Assembly: GCF_945957345.1 (NCBI RefSeq)
Contig: NZ_CAMFKW010000017.1
Location: forward strand, 25,568-89,567
Origin: an uncultured Allobosea sp.
GTDB lineage: Bacteria; Pseudomonadota; Alphaproteobacteria; Rhizobiales; Beijerinckiaceae
DNA length: 64,000 nt
Direction of reading: 5' to 3'
Positions within the stretch are counted from its first letter, which is position 1. Each line of letters starts with the position of its first letter. Of the stretch, positions 25,601-37,600 are shown one piece after another. The notes below the pieces were generated by a model. It saw only the letters and a program-made list of their open reading frames with translations, did no database searches and was not told where the DNA came from. The position numbers were made by a program, and so were the translations under genes.

Positions 25601-28600
25601 CACCAACGACACCTCGGCCTATGTCGCCAGCGGTGCGACGCTCAACACGACGGCGCTGGCTTCGCCTTGGACGACGACTTTGGCCGATGGCTATGTCCAG
25701 GACTGGAACAAGGCCGTCAACGTCATCGCCGGCACGACGGTGCACAGCATCGATGGCGGCGGCAATTTCGGCCTGACCGGCGGCCTCAATGGCGGCGCCG
25801 GCTCCGCGGCAGGCGGCTCCCTCCTCAGCATCGGCCGCACCAGCAGGACGGTCGCAGCCATCGCCGACGGCGCGACCATCACGGCGACGGGGCTGGACGT
25901 GAAGGCCACGACATCCGACGTGATGTACGTGGTCGTGACCTCGTCGGGCCGAGCGCAGGGTACCGTGCTGAGCGGTATGGCGGGGCTGGCGAGCCTGAAC
26001 AATCAGACCCTGGCCTCGATCAGCAATCGCGCTGTCATCGTTGCCGATGTCGTGGCCGTCGCGGCGGAGCAGGCCGTCTCGGTCCTGTCGGTCAGCGGCG
26101 GGATCGTCGTGGCCGGCACGGGCGGCAGCAGCGCCGGCGTGTCCGTCGGCCGGATCGACGCCACCACGATTACGCGCGGCTATATCGGCGACAATTCCGG
26201 CGATCTGTCCGATGATCGCCTGCGCGGCACCGGCACCACGCCCGGCCGCATCGAGACGGATTCGCTGAGCGTCCAGGCAACGACCAGCGGGTGGCTCTCG
26301 GCGGCCTCGGTCGCTGCGGCGGTCGTCGACGGCACGATGGATTTCGTCACCGACGACCCGTTCTTCGCGGTCGTCTCTGCCGCCAGCGCGTCGCAGGGCG
26401 GGGGGAAGCCGTCCTTCGCCCTGGCCGGCAGCGCCGCAGTCGCATCGACCCAGCTCGGCACCTCGGCCTGGATCGACGGCGCCAGGGTCGAGGCCAAGAC
26501 GAATGCGGTCTCCACCGCCGTCACCGCGCTGAACTCGACCATCCTCGAACTGGGCTCGGGCTCGGCCGCGATCAATCTCACCGGTGCCCGCGAAGCCTCG
26601 AGCGCGAGTCTTGCCGGCGCGATCGCCTTCGCCAAGCTCGACAACAGCACCGATGCCCGGATCAGCCAGTCGTCCCTCACGGATGTCGGTGATACCAGCG
26701 TGCGGGCGCTGGCCGGTGGCCGCGCCACCGTCGTCGGGCTCGGCCTGGCCGGCTCGGGAGGTGGAAACGCCGCCGCGGCCATGTCGGTGGCACTGGGGCT
26801 GGTGACGAACCGCGTCTCGGCCTCGATCGTCGATTCCACGCTGATCGCGCCGGCGAACGCCTCGGTATCGAATCTCGTCACGGTCGACGCCTATCAGACG
26901 ACCGATATCGGCATCGGCGGCGGCGCCGCCTATGCTGGCGCCAAGAACGGCGTCGGCATCGCGTTGACCTATGTCGACATCGGCGACCCCGATGGCGAGG
27001 ACGCGGTCAGCGCCAAGGTGACGCGCTCCACGCTTACCAGCCTCGACCGGCTGCAGGTCAGGGCGGCGAATGCCAGCCGCATCGTCTCCTCGGCGATCAC
27101 CGCCGGCCTCGGAGGGAACGCGCTCGGCGGCGCCTTCGTCATCAATCGGATCACGCCGACGACGAACGCGGCGATCTCGGGCGTTAGCGGCGCGCTCGCG
27201 ACGGTCTCGGTCGCGGGGGACGTCGTGGTGCTGGCCGATGGCAGCCGGATCGGCGTCTATGACGATCTCATCCGCGGCCGCCAGTCGGTTTCTGCCGGCG
27301 CATCCCAGGTCGATTTCTCCGGCGCGGTGGCCAATGGAGGCACTGCCAATTCCGACGGCGCGGCCGTCCTGGCCATCACCGGCACCGTGCAGGCCGGGAC
27401 CAACAATGTCGGCGTCTCGCTGCTCAGCAACACGATCGCCCAGTCGCATCTCGCTTCGATCGACTTCGCCACCGTCACGGCTGGCGGCAATGTCAGTGTC
27501 GTCGCCCAGGACGGGGCGACGCTGACCGGCGTCGCCATCGGCTTCGGCGCCGCGACCGGGCAGTTCGCGGGTACCGCCTCGGTCGTGCTGCAATCGATCG
27601 AGAACGTCGTTCGCGCCCGCATCGATGGCGTCGGCACGTCGGTGACCGCCGGTGGCATCGCCGTGTCCAGCAATGTCGCCTCGTCGATCCGTGGCAGCGC
27701 TGGCTCGCTCGGCATCGGCATCGGAGCGGCTGCGCTCGGCCTCTCCGTCGTGGAGAGCAACGTCGCCAACATGGTTTCGTCCGAGGTCGCCGATGCGCGC
27801 CTGCGCGCGACCGGCGATGTCGTGCTGCTCAGCGGCTCAACCGCAAGGATCGACACCGTGGCTGTCGGTGTCGCGATCTCCCGCAATGTCGGTCTTGCCG
27901 GCTCGGTCGCGAACAACAGCGTCGCCACGGACGTAGCCGCGACCATCACCGGCGCCGACATCATCGCCGACAATAACCTCGGTGTCTTCGCGGCGAATAG
28001 CGACCAGATAGGGGCCGTCGCCGGCGCGCTCGGTGTCACCGTCGCATCGCCCAGCATCGCCGGTGGCCTGTCGATCGTGAACAACAGCATCGAGGGCGCG
28101 ACGACGGCCTCGATCAGCGACAGCACCGTCGACGCACGCGCGGGCGGCAGCGGCGCGCTGAGCTACAATGCCGGCCAGCTCGTCTCCGCCTTCGACCTCA
28201 GCACCGCCAATAACCCGAGCTCGACCCAGCCTTCGCTGGCGATGTCGGCGCGCAGCATCCACGGGCTCGGCGTCGTCGCGACCTCGCAGCAATCGGTGCT
28301 GGCGAATTCGGTGACCGGGGCGGTATCGATCTTCCCGATCAGCGGTGCCATCGCCGTGGTGCCGATCCGCAACGTGCTCGCCGGCAGCACCAGCGCCGTC
28401 GTCGACGACAGCGCGGCGAACACGCGCCTCACCGGCACGGATTCGACGGCTGTCGCGATCGAGGCTGCGAGCCATTCCTATGCCGCGACCTTCATCACGG
28501 TCGGCTCGGCTGGCGGTGCCGCGGCCGCTGGCGCCGATGCCAATACGATCATGGGGCGCACCACCCATGCCGGGCTAACGAATTCCACGCTGGGAACGAC

Positions 28601-31600
28601 CACGCCAGGCTTTGCCGGCGCCGGCGTCACCGCGCTCGACATCGCCGCCAACGCCTCGCAATCGGCGGCGAGCAATGTGCTGGGCTTCGCGATCGGTATC
28701 GGCGGCGCCGCGGCTTCCGGCGTCGTCAATAGCTTCGCGGCCACGACCACGGCCACTCTAGACCAGGGCCTCGTCACGGCCGGCCGCGTCGGCATCAATG
28801 CCGAGAGCCGCAACGGCTTCTATGCCCAGGCGGCGACCGGCGCGGCCGGCGGCGTCGGCATGGGCTCGTCCTTCGTAGTCGGCACCAGCCGCAACACCAC
28901 GCTGGCGACGATCGGCGGAGGCTCCGGCCAGACCGCGCTCAATCTCAACGGCGCGCTTGCGGTCGCGGCGCGCAGCGTCAACGATTTCACCACGCTTTCC
29001 GCCGGTGGCGCGGCGGGTGGCTTTGCCGGTGTCGCCGGCATGGTCTCCTTCGTCGATGTCGAGAACGAGACCCGCGCCGGGCTCTATGGCGTCACCGCGA
29101 CGCTGCGCCCCGCCAGCTTGGCCGGCATCAGCGTCACCGCCAACGAAACCACCTCCATCGATGCGACCACGGCGGCCGGCGCCAATGGTGCCTTTGGCGC
29201 CGGTGCGGCCGCCAATATCGCGAGCCTCGACAGCCGCGTGCTCGCCGATATCACGGGCTCGATCCTGTCCGCGCCGGGCGCCGTCTCGGCCTCCGCGACC
29301 TCCGACCGCACGGTCGACGCGAACACCATGACCTATGGCGTCGGCGGCTCTGTCGGCATCGGTGCCGCGGTCGCGGTGATCTCTGTCGGCACCGGCACGC
29401 CCTCCGGCGCGGGCGCCGAGCTCAATGCCGGCGGCAACGGCACGCTCGCCCGCGTCGACCAGCTCACGGCCGGCAATGCCGCGCTCGTGCTGAGCGCGAG
29501 CGGACTCACTGCCTATCGCACTTATCGTGGCGCGGCCGGCGCCGCGATGAGCGATGCCGCGCTGCGCGATGCGGCGCAGACCGACTATAATCAGTTGCTC
29601 GCCAATGGCAGTGTCGCCAACGGCGCGCTGACCCTGACGAACTCAGGCGTCACAGCCCTGCGCAGTGCCGCGGCGACGGCGCTCGGCATCGCCAGCCCGA
29701 CCGATCAGCAGGTTCGGGACTGGGCGGCGCAGCGCTACACGGCTCTGAGCGGCGGTGCGGTCTCCTATCTGATGAGCGATGCCGGCGTCAGCGCCTATCG
29801 TTCGACGGTCACCGCGACCACGCCGGATGCCAGCGCCGATCAGATCCGCAGCGCCGCCAACGACGCCTATGCCCGCCTTCTGACCAACGGCACCGTGAGC
29901 AACGGCGTGCTGACGCTGAGCAGCGCCGGTCTCGCCGCCTATCGTGCGGACGCCAGCGCCAGCCTCGGGCATGCCGCGAGCGATGCCGAGGTGCGTGCCT
30001 ATGCGGGGCAGCAATACAGCTTCTTCAACGCCAATCGCAGCCGCATCGTCGCGCCCGCCGCGCAGAGCGCCTCGGCGCTGCTCGATTCCGACGGCTCGCG
30101 GACGGCGGCAACCGTCACCGGCGGCAGCATCACCAGCGGCTCGGTCGCGGTCTCCTCGTTGTCGCGTACGACGACCAGCAACATCGCCAGCGGCGTCGGT
30201 GCCGGCGGCGCGGCCGGAGGCGGCGCGGCGACGGCCTATACCAATATCGGCGACAACGTCGTCGCGAGCCTCGCCCCGACGACCGCCAACACCGGCACGA
30301 TCAGCGTGACGGCGACCTCGGCCGACGGCACGGGTTCTGCCGCGCGCGTCGAGGCGACGGCCGGAGCGGGTGCGCTTGCCGCCGCAGCCGGAGCCGCCGT
30401 TGCCAAGGGCACGCTGTCCAATCAGGTGAGCGCGACGCTCGGCGGTGCGCTGACCACGATCGGTGCGACCACCGTCACCGCCCTCAATAGTCAGACCGGG
30501 CGTTCGGACGCGTTCGGCGCGACGGTTGCCGGCGGGCTCGCGCTCGGCGTCTCGCTGGCGAAGAGCGCGGCCGAAAGCACGGTTGCCGCGAATTATCTCG
30601 CAGGCTCGAGCTTCACCGGCACGGGACTGTCGATCAACGCGACCAGCAGGGGCGCGGCCCATGCCGCTGCCGTTGCCGGTGTGGGCGGCCTGCTCGCGGC
30701 CGGCGCAGGCGCCGATGCGGACGCCGATGACACTACGAATGTCTCCGCCACGATTGGCGCCGGCGCCCGTGCAAATGTCGGGACAGGCACCATTACCGTT
30801 GCGGCCACGGCCTCGCCGGACGCCAAGGCCTTTGCCAAGGGCGCCGCGGTGGCCGGCGGTCTCGCCGTTGGCGTCGCGGTCGCCAATGCCAGTGCAGCCC
30901 CGACGGTGCGTGCCGCCATCGAGGACAATGCCAGCCTGCCGGCGAGCCAGTTCACAGCCGGCACGCTTTCCGTCCTGGCGACGGGCTCGGTCTTCGGCAC
31001 GTCGGCCGGCGATGCCTCGGAATTGCCTGATGCGACCGGCGACTTCAGCAGGGGCGGCACTTCTGCGGCTGCCTCGGCGATCGCCGGTTCCGGCGCCTAT
31101 TACGTCGCCGCGACCGGCACCGATGCGCAGGCCCACAACACGGCCTCGGTGACGGCGTCGATCGGCAACTATGTCCGCCTGCCGACAGGGACCGTCACGG
31201 TCACTGCAAGCAACACCACGATCCAGACGGCGACCGCGACCGGCATCACCGCAGCCGGCACCGCAGCCATCGGCTCGGTCAATGCCAAGGCTGACAGCGG
31301 CGCCACCACCCTTGCCTCGCTCGGCGATGGCGCCAGCATGGCGGCGGGCGGCGCCGGCAGCTTCTCTCTCTCCGCGACCGGCAGCGACACGCAGATAGTC
31401 CATGCCAAGGCGGGCAGCGGCGGCCTCTATGCCGGCTCGGGCGCGGTGGGGAAGACCGGGAACACCGCCACCGTAACGACCTCGGTCGGCGAAAACGCCG
31501 TAATCAATACCGGCCGCGTCACGATCGCGGCGAGCCATGACGACAGCTATGCGGCGCTGATCGACAGCCTGCAGGCTTCGGCCGTGGGCGCCAGCGCCGC

Positions 31601-34600
31601 GCTCGGGCGCCATGACGCGACCGTCCACGTCCTCACCACCCTGGGTGCTGGCAGCCGCATCACTGCGACCGGCCCGAACACGGCCGGCTGCTATCTGTCG
31701 AGCTGCCAGCAGGCGGTTTCGATCACCAGCCGCAACGCCTTCACGCAGCTGGACCTCGGCGACACCGTGCAGGCTGCCGCCGGTGGCGGCATCAACGGGG
31801 CTGGCGCGACTTCGATCACCGACATCACCGGGACCTCGAAGGTCATCCTCGGGGACAATGTCGGGATCGCCTCGGGCATGAGCCCGACGGCCGCACCGGG
31901 GCCGATGCTCCTCCAGGCCTGGACCGAGCTGACGGCCGACGACACCGCCTCCCTGACTACGGGCGGCCTGCTGCAGGGAGCAGGCGTCACCGCGCATTAC
32001 GGCGCCCATGTCGACAACGAGGTCACGCTCGGCAGCAACGACGCCTTGAGCTCGTTCGGCGCGATCAATATCGGCACGTACACGACCGCCACGGTCCGCG
32101 CGAACGCCTATGTGAATACCTACGGCCTGGCGAGCGTCGGCCTCGCCGATGCCGATGTCACTGTAATCACCAACAATGACGTCAAGGTGGGTGCGAACTC
32201 GTCCCTGATCGGGCTTGCCGATGTCAATGTCGTGGCTGGCCGCGATGGTTCGGGCTTGCGCCTCAACAGCCTCACCGGCGTGGCGACGGCGCTCGGCTAT
32301 GTCCGCGGCATCATCGCCGTTCCAGACGCCGATGCCTCGACCGATCTGCAGAACCACGCCAAGGTCCAGGTCGATTACGGCGCCACCATCTCCAGCGCCC
32401 AGAATATCGGCCTCGGCGCTTATGACGGGCTGCTGAATGCCCAGGCCGACGGCACCGGCCATGGCTACCAGCTCTATTTCATCCCGGTGACATCCGGGAC
32501 GAGCAGCCCTGGCTTCTCGTCGAGTTCGACGCTGGTGATGAATGGCACCGCCACCGCCGGCATCTACAACACCCAGCGCATCGAGATCGGCTGTGGACCC
32601 ACCGCTTCCGTGCAATGCGGCCCCAACGACACGCCGACCATCCGCTTCATCAGCGGCGCGCCCGTCACCGCCGGCTACAACCCGGCTTTCGATGCGGTCG
32701 CCTATGTCAACGCCAACTACGACCCCACGGTTTCGGGCACGCTGATCTCGGGTGTCAGCTCGTCGCCGGTCAAGGCGGTGCGTCTCAGCCAGCTCTATGC
32801 CGCAGGCGGCAATGTCCGCGTCAACGGCAGCAGGGTCGAGGGCAGCGGCACACTGACGGCGAATGGCGGCCCCTCGATCACCGTCATCAACCGCAGCAAC
32901 GCCTATCTACTCCTCGATGGCGGCGCCTATATTCCCGAGACGACCGGCGGCCAGATCATCGGCTCCAGCGGCTCGCTGACGCGCCACACCAATCCCGACG
33001 CCACGCCGGTCATCACCATCGACAACAGCTATACCGGCGCGCTCGATGCCAGCGGCAAAGGGCCGGGGCTGCTGATATCAGGCGATATCACCAACCTCGC
33101 CGGCGTGGTCTCGCTCAACAACACGCAAGGGTCCTTCGGCTTCTCCGGCCAGCGCATCGACGCGCTCCAGTTCAACACGACCGTCCCGAACGGCGCGGTC
33201 GTGGTCTCCTCGAACGGGCCGAACGGTATGTACAATGCCGGCGCGGCGCCCCAGGCGGAATACGCAGGCGCCATCTACTATCCCGGCGGCGGACCGGGCG
33301 ACGCGCTCAATGTCAACGAGGCGGTCTTTGCGGTTGCCAATGCGCTCGCCTACGGCCAGGGCGCGACCAACCTGAACTATTTCCTCTACGGCAAGCAGGA
33401 CGAGGGCACGCGGCGCAACTTTTCGATGCAGTTCTATGGCAACTGCATCGGCTATATCGGCGATGCCGGCTATGCCTGCACCGGCGGCTATGACATGGGC
33501 AACGATATCCGCTTCATGGTCATCCCCGACCGCCAGGTCTACCGGGAGAGCAACCCGACCGCCGCCGGCGGCGGCACCAAGATCTACGGCTCCCAGGTCG
33601 CGATCAAGGCGACCACGATCAATATCAACGCCTCGATCGAGGCCGGCCGGATCACCGATTGGCAGGGCACGATCGGCGGGAATGTCGGCGACATCCTGCG
33701 CAGCAATCGCCAGGACTGGCTCCGCGACGGCACCACTACGGTCAGTTTCTCCAGCATCTTCGGCGGCGGCTGGTCGGCGCCGAACGCCGTGCCGATCTCC
33801 TACGACGTCGTCAACGACCGCCTCGTCATGGCCGACGTCAACGCGTCCTCGGGTGGCGGTTCGGTGCTGCTGGACGGCCAGATCATCAGCACGAACACGC
33901 TCGGCAACATCAAGGTCAATGGTGGCTTCGGCAATGTCAGCGTGAACAACCAGTCGGGGCTCGACCTCGTCACCAACCGCATCAATACCGGCACCGCGGC
34001 CGGCGTGAACGCCAGCACCAGCAAGATCACGATCATCGACAGACTGATCACTTCCGGCCTGAACACGAAGATCTACGCCTATACGCCGGGCGTCGGTATC
34101 GCCATCTACAAGACGATGAACGGTGCCCAGCCCACCTCCGGCCCGGTCGAATTCATCGCCGGCGCCACGGCAAGCTACGATCCCGTCGCCGGCACGCGCT
34201 ACGAGTGGACGCAGCAGGCCCTGCTCCAGAAGGAGGGGCTGACGCCGCAGACCACGCAGGTGCGCGACCTCGTATCCTACTGGCGCTACGATTCCGGCAC
34301 GTCGGGCAATCCCTGGGTCTATGTCGACGCCCAGTCGCCCAGCACCAATCCCGGCGCGGATTGGATGTATTGGTGGTCGCGCAATGCGCAGGCCCCGAGC
34401 GGTGGCGTGTCGGGCCGGATCACGAACAAGCCCGGCTTGACCAGTGTCGGACTGACGCAGGAGATCACCGGCGGCCAGCTCGACTTCATCAACAACGAAG
34501 CGCATTACAGCGGCTGCAACCTGCAGGCGATCAACCATTGCGACCGCGACTTCGTTGCGCAGCCCGGTGCCGGGCAGGCGATCTGGAACTATCAGATGGT

Positions 34601-37600
34601 GACCCGCGCCTTCGTGCAGGTTACGGCCTCGGTCAAGGCCGACAATCGCGTCGGCATCAGTTTCGCCGGCAATGCGGCCGGCACCGTCAACATCAATTCG
34701 AACAGCTCGGTCCTGCTCCAGGGCAATATCGTCAACCCGAGCGGCTCGACCACGATCACCGCATCGGCCGGCAGTATCACGCAGGCGCCCAACGTCTCGC
34801 TGCTGAGCAACAACCTGACGCTGAATGCCCGCGATTCAATCGGCACCGCTTCGCAGGCGATCACCACGACCCTGACCTCGGGTGCGCAGCTCAGCGCGAC
34901 CACCGGCAGCGGCGGCATCAATCTCGACATCACCGGCAGCGCCCGCATTGCCGCGCTGCGCGCCGATGGCACGCCCGGCACCTATGGCGATATCCGGGTG
35001 CATGCCACGGGCAGCCTCGACTCGGTGGTCACGGCCTCCGCCAATGTCATCGGCCGCAACATCACGCTGTCCAGCGATACCGGCAGCATCGGCTCGATCG
35101 CCAACCCGATTAAGATGCGCGCGGTCGCGACGCTGCTGCCGAACGGCAGCTATGTCGACGGCGTCGTCAATGTCAGCGCGCTGGGCGATATCGGCATCGC
35201 GCAGGTCTCGGGCGATCTGCGCGTCGGCGAGATCGCAAGCGAAACCGGCAATGTCCGCATCGACGTCGCTGCCGGCAGGCTGGTCTCCGCGACCGGGCAG
35301 ACCGCTGCGCAGGCGCTCAGCGCCGACCAGCTCTCGCAGGTCTCCCGCTCGCTCAAGCTGACCTCGGCCGATGGCGCGGACGCCGCCGCCCTGGCCAGCG
35401 TCGCCAGCTTCGAGAAGCAGGTGACGCAGAGCTACGGGCTCTACATCGCCCTGGTTCGCAATGGCAGCGTCAGCACCCAGACCGTCGGTGGCGTCAGCCA
35501 GAAGGTCTTCACGCTCAGCGACAATGCGATCCCGCTCTACCAGGCCTTCGCCGATGCAGCGCTCGGCCATGCGGCGAGCGCGCAGGAGGTGAAGGATTAC
35601 GCGGCTTCACGCTATGCCGCCTATTCCGGCGTCTTCGAGATGGCTTACGGCAGCGGCTGGGCCAGCCAGACCCGCTTCAATCCGGCCACGGCGGACAATA
35701 GCTTCAGCTTCAGCGCGGCCGCCTCCGATGCAGCTCCCGGCCTTGCGACCCGCATCGCCGGGGATGCCGTCTGGACCGATCGGCAGCTGATCTCGGCGAT
35801 CAACAAATCCGCCTTGCAGCCGGCTTCCGGCGTCGTCGGCAACGGCACGGCGCTGGTCGTCGGTCATGACGTGACGCTCAACATCGCCGGGAGCATCGGC
35901 TCGCTCGCGCCGGACATGCAGGTCGCGCTCGACGCCATCCGCAATGGTTCGATCACCGATGCGCAGCTCGCCGCGCTCTCGGTCGCGACCACGGCCGGCA
36001 GCGTCAAGATCATGGGGCAGCGGCAGGATGGCAGTCTCGTCGAGGTGACCGATCTCGGCAACCTGCCCGCTGGCGTCACGCTCACCCGCGTCGACGTGAA
36101 GCAGACCGCGCCGCTCTTCATCAACGCGACGGGGACGTTCTCGGCCTCGGCCCAGGGCGATGCCTATGTCCAGGCGACCACGAACGTGCGGTCCTCCGGT
36201 ACGCCGCGTGCAGCCGGCGGAACGCTGACGATCGGCCAGATCTCGGCGACCGGCACGATCAACCTTCAGGCGCCCCAGGGTATCGTCGTCGGCACGCAGG
36301 CCGACGGGACGACGCCGCGCAATCCCGTCCAGATCCAGACCGGCGGCGATCTCGTGCTGGCTGCCGGCGGCGGTGGCATCGGCTCGGCAGCGACGCCGCT
36401 GACCTACCAGATCGGCGGCAAGCTCGTCTCGGCCTCCGCGGCTGCGGGCGACGCCTATCTCGTCGCCAATGCCGGCACTGCCGAGATCGGCCGCATCTTC
36501 GCTTCGGGCACGGCCTCGCTTACCGCGCGCAGCGGCGGCATCCAGGGTTATCTGCCGGGCATTGCGATCTCGGCGAGCTCCGTCCAGTTGAACGCCACCG
36601 GCAATGTCGGTTCGGCTTCCGCGGCGCTCGGCCTGCAAACCGCAGCCACCGGATCCGTTACGGGCCAGATCGGCGGCCAGGCCTGGCTGGCGGCGCCGGC
36701 CGTCTCCGGCCAGTCGCCCAGCGCGTTGCGCCTGGGCGCAATCGATGCCGTGAACGGCCTCGTCGCCACGGCGGACGGCGAGATCGATGTCCTCGGCACA
36801 CTGCGCTCCTCCGCCGGCGCGATCGCACTGGCCGGCGCCAAGATCGTCATGAGCAACGGCATCGACATTCAAGCCGCGGGGCGGGCGAGCCTCGCTTCCG
36901 GCGGGGATATCAAGCTCGGTCATGTTGCCAGCGCACTTGTCGCGCCAGCCGGCACGGCCTCGATCGTGATCACGGCCGCAGGCTCGATCCTCGCCAATGG
37001 AGACACCGGCACGCTGGTCGATGCCAGCGGGGCCGGTGGCGTGGTCTCGCTCCAGGCCGGCAGCGGTCTTGGCAGTGCGACCGCGGCCATGACAGTCGCG
37101 GCGCCGAGCCTTTCGGCGCGCAGCCTGGCCGGAGACATCCACATCGGTGTCTCGGGTGCGACACATGTCACGAGCCTGAAAGCCGATGCCGGCGCAGCGA
37201 GCCTCTTCGCCAGCGGCAATCTGTCCGTGGATACGGCAACGACCGCGGGCTTGGCTGATATTGCGACCACGGCGGGCACGCTGGGCATTGCGAGCCTGAC
37301 GGCAGGGGCAGGCGCGGCCCTCTCGGCATCGGGCGCGGTGACGCTCGGCGATGCGAGCACGACGGCGGGTGACCTCGCGGTGACCTCGACGAGCGCGAAC
37401 CTGTCGCTGGCCGCCTTGGACATCGCCGGCAGCTTGACGCTGACGGCGGCGACCTCAATCGAGGCGACCGGCGCGATCGTGGCGGGTGGCACGGCCGGGA
37501 TGACTGCGCAGAACGGCACGCTGACTCTGGCGAGCCTGCGGGCGGGCGGGGCGACGTCGCTCCAAGCGACCGGCCTGATCAGCCTGACCAGCGCGAAGAC

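Noticed and set aside
25179..27593. An 804-codon open frame on the minus strand inside the adhesin gene
   Set aside because: It is antisense to strongly coding high-GC sequence, is rich in Arg, Gly and Asp, and has no domain. Long antisense frames are expected here.
29643..32615. A 990-codon minus-strand open frame inside the adhesin gene
   Set aside because: Same explanation: codon-bias shadow of the plus-strand gene with no protein-like motifs.
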